From NCBI GenBank assembly GCA_027923505.1, contig BROI01000002.1, positions 2,542,001 through 2,606,000 on the forward strand: 64,000 bases of DNA, given 5' to 3'. Shown here piece after piece: positions 11,308 through 23,900 of this stretch; the stretch's first letter is position 1; each line of letters opens with the position of its first letter. Made by a program: the position numbers and the translations under genes. The notes under the pieces are model-generated. The model had not been told where the DNA came from. It was given only the letters and a program-made list of their open reading frames with translations, and did not search any database. The DNA comes from Mayamaea pseudoterrestris (taxonomy: Eukaryota; Bacillariophyta; Bacillariophyceae; Sellaphorales; Sellaphoraceae).

Positions 11308-14300
11308 ATGCCCGTCAAATGTTTAGAGCTGCTAAACTTTAAGTCGTATGGAGGAAAACAGGTGATTGGTCCGTTCCACAAATGCTTTTCCGCCATTATC
11401 GGGCCAAACGGAAGCGGGAAATCAAACTGTATGGACGCTATTAGCTTTGTGTTGGGCGTCCAGTCGCGAGACTTGAGGTCCGGCCAAATGAAGGATCTTA
11501 TTTTCCGACCAGCGGGCAATACGAAGCCGCAGAATTTACGCGCAGAAGCAACGCTACTGTTTGAAACAGATAATGGTGAGGAACTCCGATTCTCTCGTTC
11601 CATCTCTCCAAATGGTCATGGCGAGTATAGCGTCAACGGCGTCACAGTCTCCTTTGCGGAATATGAAGCGGCTCTGGCAGAGATTGGTGTCCTTCTCAAG
11701 GCACGCAACTTTTTAGTTTTCCAAGGCGACGTCGAAGCACTGGCGCGGAAGACGCCTGCTGAGCTAGTACATTTGGTGGAAACTATAGCGGGGTCTGGAG
11801 ATCTCAAAGAAGAATACGATATGGCCCTCCAAGATAAAGAAGCGACCGAGCAGAAGACTATTTTTTCTTTTAAAAAGCAGAAAGGATTTCGATCTGAACG
11901 CAAGGTGCTTAAGGAACAAAAGGAAGAAGCGGAGCGCTTTAACCAACTAATGGAAGAGAAGGCTGCCTGTCAGACTGAATACTACCTTTGGCAGCTATTT
12001 CATTTGGACCAAGATAGAGTCGAGCGAGAGGCTGTCATCAAGGAGCTTGGGCAAGACATTGCGGACGTCAAGCAGCGAGAACAAGATTCTGGCGATATTT
12101 TAAAAGAAACTAAGAAGGAGACTAGCGCAGCTCGACGCAAAACTGGGCAGCTTGAAAAGAAACGAGTGCAACTCTCCTCGCAGCTTGGACATTTAGAACC
12201 TGTTGTCATACAGATCACCGAGGAGATCAAAAGCTTGCAGAAGAAACTGAAAGAAGACGAGACGTTGCTTGCTAACAGGAACAGTGACGCCGAGAACCAT
12301 GCCGACACCCTCGTCCGTCTCGAATCGGAAATTGACGAATACCAGCAAACTTTGGAAGACATCGAAAAAGAATATAGCGATGTCAAAAAGAATGCGGTCG
12401 GAGACGACAGCATCGCTTTGACGCCGGAGCAGGAGGGAAAATATGAAGAGGTTCGCCAAGCAGCAGCTGCTGCGAGTGCAGAGCCTCGTCGTAAGCTGGG
12501 ACAATGCAATCGCAAGCTCGATGCTGTTCGCGCAAAACTAGGGAACTTACGGCAGGAACGAGATGACTGCGTTGCGAATCAAAAGGAGGTTACCAAGGAC
12601 ATCAAGGCGCTGCAGGAACGCATTGATAAATTGACCGAGGTAAATTTATCTGTCATTACCTTTCTCGATCTTTTGTTACATGATGTACTCACTAATGGAC
12701 ACGTTCTTGATCTCAGAATCTCGGAAAAACTGCCTTGGATAGAAAGTTAGCGGAAAAGGAGTTTGCAGCAACTCAACATGCCGCTCGCGGCACTCAAATT
12801 CGTCGCGAAGAGCTGGATCGCGAAATCGAAAAGGTCGACGTGATCCTACGAGAGGCCAAAGATGATCGACACAAGAACAAGGATGAAGAACTCTTCTTGC
12901 ATGCGATTGCAACAATGAAGAAGAACATTCCTGGAGTCCAAGGTCGCTTGGTCGATCTTTGTCGCCCTAAAACGCGAAAATATAATCTGAGTGTTACCGT
13001 TGCAGCCGGCAAGGACATGGACGCAATCGTCGTGGATACGCAGCAAACCGGTATTGAGTGTATCAACTACCTCCGCGATAACAAGAAGGGAGTGGCTACT
13101 TTCCTGCCTCTGGACAAGTTGCAGGTCCCTGACCCAGAGTCCACTGAGCAATTGCGCCAGATGATCAGTCACGAACCGAAGTATCGTCTAGTTTTGGACG
13201 CCATCCAATTTGAGGAGCCAGTGAAGAAGGCGGTGCAATACGCGGTTGGCAATACAGTGATCTGTGACGATATTGAATCGGCTCGCGCCTTGTGCTTTGG
13301 CGACCGGCGCAGCAATCGCCATGATGGTGGACGGACGACGCTAACCCGTATCAAAGCAGTCACTCTTGGAGGAGCAGTGATTTCCAAGGCTGGGACGATG
13401 ACTGGCGGAATCTCTGGCGAGGAAACTTCTCGTGCTGGAAGATGGGATGACCAAGAGCTTGCGAAATTGATTGAGAAGAAAGAAAAGCTTGAATTGGAGC
13501 GAGCTGAGCTTGACAATGCCACGGGTGCAAGCTCTCGCGATACACGAATCGAGGAGCTTCGCAATAACATTGGCGATTTCCAAAATCGCGAGCAGTATTC
13601 TAAAAGCGATCTCGAGTATACGAAGAAGCAAATTCATGAGAAGAAAGTGTTGCTTAAGTCGACTGATTCCAATTTGGCAATACTCGATAAACAGTTGTCT
13701 CAAGCCGAGAAAGAGTTCAGTAATGCGGAGACTGCAACGAAGAAAGCTGTCCAAGCTGTCAAGGCCGCCGAAGATGAGCATTTACGACCATTCCGCGAAG
13801 AGACGGGGCTCCAAGACTTGGAGCTTTATGAAGCAACGATTGCCGAGTCGCGCGACGGGTACCAGAAGAAAAAGCGAACTGTTATGGAACACATTGCAAG
13901 CTTGGAGCAACAGAAACAATACGAATCCGGTCGAGATTTACAAGCCCCTATCCGTCGTCTTAAAAAGAGAATTGCTGATCGCAAGATTTCATTAGAGGAG
14001 TGCCAAGAGCATGAAGGCAAAACTGGCGAAAAGGTCAAGGCTAAGAAACAGCAAATTTCCGAGGCCGAGCAGCTTGTAGTTGAAGCAACTTCACGTGAGA
14101 AAGAACTGGAAAAGAGAGTTCAGAGTGCTCAGAAACTTCATAGCGAAGCGCAAAGTGAGTGTACCAAGTTGTCTAAGGCATTGAACACAGAAGAAGCAGC
14201 TTTAGAACGGATTCGCGGCAAGCTTCATGAGACTTTACAAAAGGCTCGGGTCGAAGAAGTGGATCTTCCGTTGCTTGGACCAGGGGGTGTCAAGATCGAC

Positions 14301-15559
14301 AACCGTCGCACTCGCTCGCGTCGTCGTTCTCGGGAAGACGACACAGAGGAAGCAGAGGATGAGAATGTCGAGAGCCAAGCATACAACACCCAGAACAGTA
14401 GTGCCAGCAACACTCAACCGATGACTGAGAACAGTCACGCAATCACTCAGTTCTCGCAAGCGGACAACCCTATCGTCGTCCGCGACCAAGAGCGCGCTTC
14501 ACAAGTAGATATTTCGATGATGCGCGACGCCTTGAAACATCGCCTCAGCGATCGCGACGAGAAACGGCTTCGCAACGAGTTTGAAGATAAGCTGTCAAAC
14601 ATTCTTTCTGACATTGAAAGCATTACACCAAACATGAAGGTACATTTATTCTATGCATGGCCGTTTTTCAATGCGTTACGTACAACTAACATTGCAACCG
14701 TGTCTTCAGGCCAGCGATGCCTTCTCGTCTGCGACACAGCGCTTGAAAGAGAGCAACTCGGACTACGAAAAGACGAAGGACCTTGCGAATAAGGCGGCGA
14801 AAAAGTTTCAGAGCATTAAGGCCAAGCGAGTAAAACGATTTAACGAAGCATTCACCCATATTGACGAAGCTCTCAAAACGATCTACACTGACATGACAAA
14901 AAGTAGCAAGCATCCTTTGGGTGGAAAAGCGTACTTGAGTCTTGATGATACGGAAGAGCCATACCGTGGCGGTCTTAAGTTTAACGCTATGCCGCCTATG
15001 AAACGCTTTCGAGACATGGAACAACTCAGTGGGGGCGAAAAGACAGTCGCTGCTCTTTCCCTTTTGTTCGCGATCCACTCCTACCACCCAGCGCCTTTCT
15101 TCGTCATGGATGAAGGTATGTCTAACGGTAGCTCGTTGCAGTTGGGAAGTTGTTGTGTATGGCGCTCACTCTTCCCTTTTTCCTTTGTAGTCGATGCAGC
15201 TCTTGATAACATCAACCTCCGCAAAGTTTGCAACTACATCAGCAGGCGCAGTAAGGATGATGTTCAATGCATAGTCATTTCTCTCAAGGACATGTTTTAC
15301 GAGCATGCTCAGAGTCTGGTTGGTATTTGCAAGGATGTCGGCACCAATTCGAGTCAAACGTACGTATTTAATGCTATGTTATGGGCATGGTTTTGAGCCT
15401 TTCTCACCTCGATCGTCGTAATTCAGGCTTACATTGAACTTGGACAGATTTGCTCAGCGTGGCGACCCTGATCGCAAACGCCGCCACACCACAGATGGAG
15501 GATTGCCGACGAAGCGCAGCTCTGCAGGGTCAGTACTGGCTTCACCCTCGTCGCAGTAA
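11308..15559 (+). CDS. SMC1: Cohesin subunit SMC1
   Basis: Five exons (11308-12639, 12717-14639, 14710-15115, 15191-15359, 15427-15559) give 1320 residues; human SMC1A has 1233. The Walker A GPNGSGKS is at residues 32-39 of an N terminus typical of SMC1 ([19 protein letters not shown]). [20 protein letters not shown] is the SMC1-specific head wording. A long coiled coil is followed by the hinge ([11 protein letters not shown] through KAGTMTGG) and a second coiled coil. The C-terminal head carries the ABC signature [16 protein letters not shown] and Walker [16 protein letters not shown], the latter split by the 15116-15190 intron. The acidic, polar insert around [17 protein letters not shown] near the end of the second coil is longer than in animals. 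It pairs with SMC3 in the cohesin ring, which holds sister chromatids together. Confidence 0.95.
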
Positions 15560-15730
15560 ACGACATTATTGGAATGCCGACTTTATCTGTTGGGGCCGGG
15601 AGCGGGTACTTGTAGACGCTAGTGCGTTTTGGGCTCGACTATTATCGGTGCGATTACTTTGATCTCGCGGGGTCAGCTTCCTACTATTATAATTCATGTC
15701 ACAGTCACAATTTCGCTACTGTATCGTCAA

Positions 15731-16738
15731 CTACCACGCGCCGTAACTTTTCCGCAATAGGTCACTTGTCGGTGCAGACTTTGTTGCCAAATTCCCGCGC
15801 TCCACCAGTTTGCTCGCCGTATACAGCGAATGTTCGGTATGCAGAAACTTCCAAACTGAGCCTATTGACTGATGTGAGTCCGCCAACTGCTTGACAGACT
15901 TTAGACTATTCGTTTCTCTCATTGAACGAGCATATAAAGCTTCCGGGGAAAGGCCTACGTCCGGGCTTTCAAGGTAATGGAGCACGTATCCCTTTTTGTT
16001 GTCAAGCCCAAAAATCCAGTCAAAAATGGCCCGGGTACGTTCCATATGAAACTGTTGAAAAAAGAAGTGGTCGTCGTATTCAGCAACGAAGCAAATGACT
16101 GGAGCTAACATAAGGAGACATGATACGTTTGACTAGAAACTTACCTTGCTTGTAACAATGAGCAAATGTCTCCAACTATTGTGATCCGTGTGAGCTGTTC
16201 TTGCATAGTAAGCATTTCCAATCGTGTCGTACGAGGTTGTTTCGACAAAAACGTTTGTTATATTGTGCTTCTTTATGAGGTATGCAGCCGATGATGTGGC
16301 TTCCCAAACTGGCAATCCATCATGTCCAAGTAGCTGAGGAAGATGCGCCGTACCGGCCGATAAACAAAGAATCGGTAGACCCATTTTTCGGTTCTTTCTT
16401 CTCGTTGACAATAGATTGTATCGCTGGACGACCTGAGCCGCATCGTCGCATCGTTGTTGGACGTAAATTGGTGGATTGTCAATGTTCTCAGGAACTCCTC
16501 CGCCGAGGACGAGGACGGCGTCGATAGAAAAGAGAATATCTAACGGAATTTCTTGCGGACTATTAAATAACGCGGAGCGAGGCGACAGTGAGCTACCGCC
16601 AAAAAGTCGAAACATGACTAGCAGCGCAATGGCAGCGACAAAGCCAGACGTCGTAGTTGCGAGCGAGCGAATGGACCAGGCCGACTGTTGCTGGTGATTG
16701 GCACGATGATTCTGCAATCTTCGCCTCGATCCTGCCAT
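15731..16738 (-). CDS. DUF218 (YdcF/SanA-like) membrane-anchored protein
   Basis: Two exons (16738-16145, 16051-15731) with a 93-base intron give 304 residues. One transmembrane segment near residues 31-46 (SGFVAAIALLVMFRLF) precedes a DUF218 domain: IDAVLVLGGGVPE, GLPILCLSAGTAHLPQ, EATSSAAYLIKKHNI, VFVETTSYDTIGNAYYARTAH and HLLIVTSKFHMERTRAIFDWIFG. The last block is the conserved C-terminal motif and is joined by the splice. Bacterial relatives (YdcF, SanA, ElyC) are linked to envelope functions and YdcF binds SAM; the eukaryotic role is unknown. The fused AxG, acidic and SK/RSR-like motifs suggest an intact active site. It converges with SMC1, 171 bases between stops. Confidence 0.82.
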
Positions 16739-17092
16739 AGCAAAATGAACTGGCTGTTATACTTTCCTACCGGTATGCAAATCTGAATAAAACAGACAAG
16801 CAGAATGATAGCAAGTGTGACGCGATTGGATTGCCGTCGTCACGTCTTGCAAACGTATCATTAAATATCATGAATACTTGAATCGTGTGAATTGGCTTAG
16901 CCGAACTAAGAACCATTTTGCCGCACTGCGACACGTACTCATGATCTGGCTGAGCCGAACTACCGGTATATCCTTATGTCAGCATAATATCCTAACGGAG
17001 ACTGGATTTTATTGAACTTGCGCTACAACCATCCCAATGTTTGATTACCATCGCAGGTCATCAACAGAATACTATAAGAGCGCTACCCAACT
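16739..17092. other. Divergent intergenic region with a short repeat and two ACCGGT sites
   Basis: These 354 bases separate the DUF218 gene (-) from the M16 protease (+). GGCTTAGCCGAACTA at about 16894 recurs with one change at about 16948. ACCGGT occurs at 16769 and 16962. No coding sequence is seen; both promoters should lie here. Confidence 0.45.
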
Positions 17093-20000
17093 ATGGCAAT
17101 GTGCGAGCGACGACGAATATCGCCATGCAGCAAGTGGCGATCCATGAGCCGCAGACTTACTTTTGTTCCTATTCTGTTGCTTCTCCATTGGCAGATGCAA
17201 CCTTCCGAGGCCTTTCTGCATATATCTGGCACGAAACGAAGTAAGCTAATAAACGAGCTACAAAAGCCAGCCACGTCGCATGCATCATATCTTCAGACAT
17301 TTGGTGAAAATCGTCAAGATGATGATATGATAAAGCACACTCATCGACGACAGCTGCCAACGCCGAAAGATGTGGCCGATGCTGATGCGCTTCGTCGAAG
17401 ATACCTGCTTTTCTCCATGTTGGCGACATTCGGTGCTTCTCCCATACTTCAAGCTTCCGCAGCCCAAGCCAAAGATATAATAGTCGGTCCAAATGTAGAA
17501 GTTTTGACGCCTGCTACATTACCAACTACGAACATTTTCAAGCCCCCAACCGACAATAGGGACTATCTTGCATATAAACTAGACAATGGACTTCGCGTCT
17601 TGCTCTGCAGTGATCCTTCTTCCATTGAAGCAGCTGCCGCTATGGATGTGCATGTTGGGGCCTGCTCGGATCCTGATACAGTCAAGGGTTTGGCGCATTT
17701 CAACGAACACATGCTTTTTCTCGGTACCAAGGATTTTCCAAAGGAAGACAGTTTTGAAGCTTTTCTAGCAGCCAACGGTGGACGATCCAACGCCTACACA
17801 GACGCTGAAAATACTGTCTATTACTTTGACATGGTGGCTTCTGTCGATGGTCGTGTTGCGGAGGGGTTGCGGCGGTTTGGGAGTGTCTTTGCAACTCCAC
17901 TCTTCACTGAATCGGCAACGGAACGCGAATTGAGAGCGATCGATTCGGAGAATGCCAAGAATCTGCAATCAGACACCTTTCGTTACTTTCAAATGGCCAA
18001 GTCTAGGGCAAACCGTGATCATCCGTTCAGCAAATTCTTCACGGGAAACAAGAAAACTCTGCTAGATGATACACGGGCCCAAGGAATCGACTTGCAGCAG
18101 GAGCTTGTTAATTTTTATCAGCAGTATTACAGCGCCAATCAAATGACTTTGGCAATCGCTGGACCGCAGTCGATTGAAGAGCTGCAAACCATGGTGCAGG
18201 ATGCCTTTGCCAGCGTTCCTGATCGACAATCGCCAAAACCGGAGGAGGCTTGGAAAGGTATCGCCCCATTCACGTATGGCGCAGACTCAATCGTTCCGTC
18301 ATTTTACCATATCGTGGAAATGGTCCCTGTACAAGACATTCGACAAATTTCGATATCATGGCCCGTCGTCTATCAGGATGAACTGGAACGAACGAGCATT
18401 CTCTTTGACAAGCCAAGTAATTATGTCGCGCATTTACTAGGGCACGAAGGATCGGGATCGCTACTGACGTATTTGAAGCGGCAGGGGTGGGCAACATCAC
18501 TCGCAACTGCCACTGAGGAGCAGCTTTCAGACTTTGAATCGTTCGAAATTGTTGTTGGGCTAACAAGGCAAGGCTTAAACGCTGTGGAAAGTGTAGTGGG
18601 AGCAATCTATTCATATTTAAGATTACTTCGTGACCGTGCTATTCCTGACTACGTCTTTGATGAGGTCTTTCGTCTCGATGAACTGTACTGGCGTTTTTCG
18701 AGCAAGGGAAACGTCGGAGGATATGTGCAGGGCCTTGCAGCATCCATGCAAAAGTATCCAGCACCACTATACATTGCCGGACCTCGACGCCTCGCTTTAA
18801 CGGAATATGAACGTTGGCAGCTATCGGGCGAACCTCGTCCCACTTTTAAGTCGAGAGTGCAGCTTGAGAATACACGCATGCTAGTAAGCAGGTATCTTGA
18901 AGCCTTAACAGTTGACAATGCTATAATGACAGTTATCAGCAAGGATTTCGAAGGAAAGACAACTCAGCAAGAAGTTTGGTACGGAACGAAGTATCGGGCG
19001 CGACGAATCGATGATAAAATGCTAGAAAATTGGCGAGATGCCGCACCCGCACGTACAATGCAAATTGATTACCCGAAACCGAACAGATTTATTCCATCGG
19101 AGGCGGGTCTTCGAGTAAAGTTACCGGTTCAAAAGCCGATAAATCAGAAGCAGACATTTGAAGCCAAGTTACGGGCGCCGACCGCTCCTTGGATAATTCG
19201 AGACGATGATCGCTGGACAGTTTACTTTAAACCGGACGAGCAGTTTGGACAACCTAAAGGCTACGTCATAATGGAGCTTGTCACGAGCGATGTGTTTTCA
19301 ACTCCTGCAAAAGCTGCAACTGGGAATTTGTTTGAATTGGCTGTATCGGACCGTTTAAGCGAGTATGCATATGACGCATCACTCGCAGGTCTAGTTTACG
19401 AGGTGAAAGTCCTTCCGAGAGGTGTCCGGCTCACCTTCGGCGGATACAGTGATAAGCTTAGAGTGTTTGCCTCCTACATTTCCAAAAAGCTATCCAAAAA
19501 GGTTGATGACATTTTACCAAAGACGGAAGCAGAGTTTGAGCGCTACAAGGACCAAATTTTACGAGCGCTCTCGGCCTTTGACGTCAAGCAGCCGTACGCT
19601 CACGCCTCATACTACGCTCAAATTACCCTGCAGCCGCATCGTTTCCAGTATGACAATAGTGAGCTCCTCGCGGCGACCAGACGAGTAACATTGTCTGACT
19701 TGATCGAGTACTCGAAAAATCTGTGGAGATCTGGCAAGGGCGAAGCTTTGATTCAAGGCAATTTCGATGAGAAGGAGGCCCTAAGTCTTGTTGCTGGACT
19801 TGATGCTGCTATCCCTTTCCAAACCATTCCGAACGACGAGTATCCTCCTCGCCTGACCGCTCTTCCTTTGCCGCAATCAAAGGAAAGTATATTGCCGACG
19901 CGTCTAGTTATCACGGAGTCCAACCCCAATAATGAAAATAGCGTATGTTACGTCATGCTCCAAAGCTTGGGCAAGACGGAGAAAGACCACGTCATGATGG

Positions 20001-20620
20001 AACTTTTATCATCAATTTTGGAGCAGCCTTTTTACGACTCTCTGCGCACCAAGCAACAGCTGGGATACATTGTAAATTCCGGTCTGCGTGGCGTTGGTGA
20101 ATCGCGAACGCTGTCTTTCATTGTCCAATCGGCGGTAGCAACCGCCGATAAGCTGACTTTGGAAATTATAAGGTTCCTCGATGCTGCCGAATCAACTTTG
20201 CTGGAGAAGCTGCCAAAAGGTGATCTTGCTGTGTACATAAAGAGTCTCATAGATCGCAAGACAGAGCCCGACAAGGACCTGATAGCTGAGGTCACTCGCA
20301 ACTGGTCTGAAATTTCAAGCGGTCGTCGACAGTTTGATCGGATCCAGTGCGAAGCTGCAGCATTGTTGGAGATAGACAAGGAGGAATTACTTAAGTTTTG
20401 GAAGGCAGTCTACTCGGGTGATGGCAGGCGGGTCTTGATCTGCGAAATGATTCCCCAGGTAGGTCCTGCCTCCTCCGAACAACCACCAGCATCCGCCGGG
20501 TATTCATCAAAGAAATTGGTAACCGATGGCTTGCTGCTAGGGATTGACGACGTTCCAGCCTTTCGGCACGACCGCGAGAGACTTCAGGCGACTGATGCTC
20601 CTGCTGTTCCATTGGCATGA
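17093..20620 (+). CDS. M16 (insulinase/pitrilysin) metalloprotease with plastid/lumen-type presequence
   Basis: One exon, 1175 residues. The inverted zinc motif HFNEH at residues 202-206 lies in GLAHFNEHMLFLGTKDFP, typical of insulin-degrading enzyme, with the downstream Glu region RAIDSENAKNL. Domains 2-4 are all present (VVYQDELERTSILFDKPSNYVAHLLGHEGSGSLL, split here: LLGHEGSGSLLTYLKRQGWA; later PFYDSLRTKQQLGYIVNSG). Length matches IDE plus about 150 extra N-terminal residues. Those contain a signal peptide (RRLTFVPILLLLHWQMQPSEA) with FLH at the cleavage site, the diatom plastid pattern. A second hydrophobic stretch, RRRYLLFSMLATFGASP, follows and ends in ASAAQA, resembling a twin-Arg thylakoid-lumen signal. 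ATG 17144 is an alternative start that better exposes the signal peptide. Role inferred: degradation of peptides, possibly cleaved presequences or lumenal fragments. Confidence 0.9.
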   Translation: MAMCERRRISPCSKWRSMSRRLTFVPILLLLHWQMQPSEAFLHISGTKRSKLINELQKPATSHASYLQTFGENRQDDDMIKHTHRRQLPTPKDVADADALRRRYLLFSMLATFGASPILQASAAQAKDIIVGPNVEVLTPATLPTTNIFKPPTDNRDYLAYKLDNGLRVLLCSDPSSIEAAAAMDVHVGACSDPDTVKGLAHFNEHMLFLGTKDFPKEDSFEAFLAANGGRSNAYTDAENTVYYFDMVASVDGRVAEGLRRFGSVFATPLFTESATERELRAIDSENAKNLQSDTFRYFQMAKSRANRDHPFSKFFTGNKKTLLDDTRAQGIDLQQELVNFYQQYYSANQMTLAIAGPQSIEELQTMVQDAFASVPDRQSPKPEEAWKGIAPFTYGADSIVPSFYHIVEMVPVQDIRQISISWPVVYQDELERTSILFDKPSNYVAHLLGHEGSGSLLTYLKRQGWATSLATATEEQLSDFESFEIVVGLTRQGLNAVESVVGAIYSYLRLLRDRAIPDYVFDEVFRLDELYWRFSSKGNVGGYVQGLAASMQKYPAPLYIAGPRRLALTEYERWQLSGEPRPTFKSRVQLENTRMLVSRYLEALTVDNAIMTVISKDFEGKTTQQEVWYGTKYRARRIDDKMLENWRDAAPARTMQIDYPKPNRFIPSEAGLRVKLPVQKPINQKQTFEAKLRAPTAPWIIRDDDRWTVYFKPDEQFGQPKGYVIMELVTSDVFSTPAKAATGNLFELAVSDRLSEYAYDASLAGLVYEVKVLPRGVRLTFGGYSDKLRVFASYISKKLSKKVDDILPKTEAEFERYKDQILRALSAFDVKQPYAHASYYAQITLQPHRFQYDNSELLAATRRVTLSDLIEYSKNLWRSGKGEALIQGNFDEKEALSLVAGLDAAIPFQTIPNDEYPPRLTALPLPQSKESILPTRLVITESNPNNENSVCYVMLQSLGKTEKDHVMMELLSSILEQPFYDSLRTKQQLGYIVNSGLRGVGESRTLSFIVQSAVATADKLTLEIIRFLDAAESTLLEKLPKGDLAVYIKSLIDRKTEPDKDLIAEVTRNWSEISSGRRQFDRIQCEAAALLEIDKEELLKFWKAVYSGDGRRVLICEMIPQVGPASSEQPPASAGYSSKKLVTDGLLLGIDDVPAFRHDRERLQATDAPAVPLA

Positions 20621-20926
20621 TGAGTTCACTGTCAATCCAAAGGCTGAAGTACTATGTTCACTGCATGCTACCATGGACTCACGTACTGAAATTAGTTAGT
20701 TACCGGTAAATTGTTTATATATAATGTGCATTGTGCTTTGCCAGAAATGCGCTAGTTATTGTGAGTCCAGCCATCGCAGTGCAAGGTAGTCTTGCCATAA
20801 CAGCTTGTCGTACCGGCACCACGGCATGACCGAAAAGGCTTTCGAGGCTGCACCGCCGCCACCGCGCCTTACCTCGTCAAAGTCGCTTCTCAATCTATCT
20901 AAGTCTCCATCGTAAATATTAGCGTA
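20621..20926. other. Intergenic region between the M16 protease and COG1
   Basis: These 306 bases carry one ACCGGT at 20702 next to a TTTATATATAA stretch at about 20714, which is a possible terminator/AT-rich element of the upstream gene or a core promoter. No coding sequence is supported. Confidence 0.4.
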
Positions 20927-23900
20927 TTGCAAATGCATACTCCAAGCTCACCGCCTCAGCGCAGAGGCACGGTCGGATTCAACCCTGGCAGTCTTCCGGT
21001 TCCTCCTTTAATGATGTCATCGTCCTCATCGCTGCAGCAGTCGCAGCATCGACCAACTTTCGCGCAAAACATGGCCGAGAGTATGACGATTGACGAAATG
21101 CGTCAACTACACCAGCGCGCCTTAAGCGACGCTGAAGCCAAACGCACTGAGCTTCAGTTGGTCTTGGCGAGTCGTTATCGCGAGTTGGTGGGAAGCTCGG
21201 ATGAAGTTATTCGCATGAAGGAGCGGTCACAAGAGCTACATGATTTGGTGCATGCCTTACCGACGCTTATGGAAAAGCTTTCAAAGCCACTGTCAATGAA
21301 TGAATTGGAAAGCAAGGTGGCGGAGGAAAAGGACGGAAATGAGTTGAGCGAGAATGCTGAGCAGTCGATTTGTCTTCGCAGAGTGATTCAGCTCCGACAC
21401 GATCTTTCGTCACTCCCTCGCTTAATTCATCGCTTACTTGACAAAAACAATGTTCACGAGGCATCAGTTCAGCTAATTCATCTTTTCAATATTATTGCTG
21501 GACAATCAGATGCCTATCCACTGGCGAATCAGTTGGCGACGATTAAACCGACTGCCATTCCACAACCTTCTAGTTTGGACCCTTCGCTCAGGGCGCAAAT
21601 GAAGATGGTCTATTTGCAAATGATGACACTGCCTGGGAAGATTACGCGTATTGCCAAGCGCAATCTTTTGCGGTCGGCTAGCTATGGTATCGATCAAAGT
21701 AGTACTAATGATCGAATGATGACTACCGCAGCGGCGCGGTCAGCGGCCGCCTTGGCGGCGGTGAACATGTTGGAACACGATCATCAAACGACGATCCGAG
21801 CTACGGCCTTGCTGGACATTTACTTTGACTCAAAAGCCAAGCTCCTAGTCAATATATTGGAAAAGTTGTCTGTTCGAAAGGACTTAGACGAAAGCCTAGC
21901 GACCAATACGAGCAACACAGCCATTGACGCCGATGTTGTTCTGTCCAAGATTGTCTTGATCCTGCAGTACGATATTGTTTTGCATCCACACTTCATTTTT
22001 TGCAGAAAGGGTTTTGCTACGTTAGCGACATTGCCCACTTTTGAAACATTTGTCGTCCAGGCCAAAGTTTCGAAATTCCTCGCCAAAATGCTTCCGCTGG
22101 TTCGAAGCAAGGCCAAGTCAGTCCTTGTGAATATTGCTGGGACGACGGCTGCAGCGTTGGGACAAATCCGACAAAGCTTGTACGACAAGACTGATGGAGC
22201 TGAAGTGACGAAATCGTTGGAGTGGACGGACGCTACGAGGGACCTGGTGTCGACGCGTGACGTTTTCCAGGCTGACACTGCCGCAGCAATGGAACTCCAG
22301 CAGCGGCAGTTCTCGCTATGGAGCGCTTTGTTCTCAGCGACGTTTAGCTCCTTGGTGAATTCCTTGCTCAGCACTGTGTTTGGGAGTGTTCATTCAAACG
22401 TAGTGGCGATGCTCACGGCGAGCTTGGCCAATGCACCTGCGTTGGCGTCAATCCAGCCCCACGAGGCATATCGCAAGACGCTCCAGATTGCCGTTCATCT
22501 CGATCAAGCTTTGTTAAAAGTGTCAGAAGATGCGCATGAGCTTCTTGTCCATGCCGAGGAGCGAGAGGAGAGTGAACGTCGGCTTAGACAGTCACTTTAC
22601 GTGCAAACCTGCGAGATCCTTGGACGCTTGCTTCATGAGTTGCGTCGCATGGCAGTCAGCAAAAGTGCGAATGACGCGGATGCAACGAAAGCGCTTATTA
22701 TTGGAAGGTTATGTTTTCTATTAAAGTTCCGTTTGACGGCGTTACCGAAATTGTTGGATGCGCAATCTTCGCCTGCTGCGTTGCAACATAATTTAGGCAT
22801 GATTGCATTTGTCGATCTGCAATCTGCTTTTGAACTTGCTGACGATGACGAAGATGGTGTCATTCGAATGGCCGAGGCGCTGGAAGCTGTGGATAGTGCA
22901 TTCTCCGGAACTCAATTCCGTGGAGCCGAGATGCTTAGAGAGACATTGCTTCTAGACCGCGACGGATCGACGGCGGTTGATGCAAACGATATGGAGGTTT
23001 CCAACACTGCTCCATTTAATGTTACCTTGCATGAGCTTACGCTCTTGACCGCAAGAGGACTTCGTCATGACAGTGCAGGGTCGGCGAGTGCGCTTGGTAC
23101 TGTCCAAGCCGCGTTAGATTCGATTGTCGCCCAATGTTTCTCGGTCTGGGCAAAGTATGCCACATCCGACTCGGCGACTCGTTTCAAAACTAAGATGACC
23201 GAGTTTGTGCATGAAGCTTGCACAGAGCCTGACATGGAATGGAACCGATTGCATCCGATATCGAATGTTTCGCATCACCTCGTTGGCTTTGTTCTCGATC
23301 TCGCCTCAATTTTGAATCGCACGGTTTGCCCATCGGATTCTATCTCACCCGTTCCAAGCACGGAGTACGCTGTGTCCCTGGGTGTTACTGTGGAAAACAA
23401 TAGGATTCCGAGAGTCATGGATACTGTCCGCTTTGCACTTATTCACCAGGGTGTCTTCTTTGTTTCCTTAGTTCTGAATCAGAGCTTGATCTCTTCCGCG
23501 ACTGCGAAGCCGACTTTCATGAACATTGGAACACTAGCGTCGAAGCAGCTTAACATTGATTTGGAGTTTCTCAAAGCTTGTTTCGTCGAACGGATGCATT
23601 GGGAACGTGGCATGGAAACGCAGTCGAAAGAGTTGTCAACTGCTATTGACAAGATTTTGACTCACTGTAGACAAATTGCCGAGATTTCAAGCGAACAAGT
23701 AGGAGAACTTGTACAGGGTGTGCTGACAGGTCTGGATGCTTGGCTTGCTTCATTATTGGGCGAGAGCATGGCGCCCAGTCTCTCGGCGATTGCTGCTACG
23801 GATTTTGGCTTTTCGAGCTCGTCGTCAAGTCCAATCTTCCCCATGCCACTTGTCTCCTCTGTTCGCTTTAACGTTCTTCCAGTACAGGCTGATCGATCGC

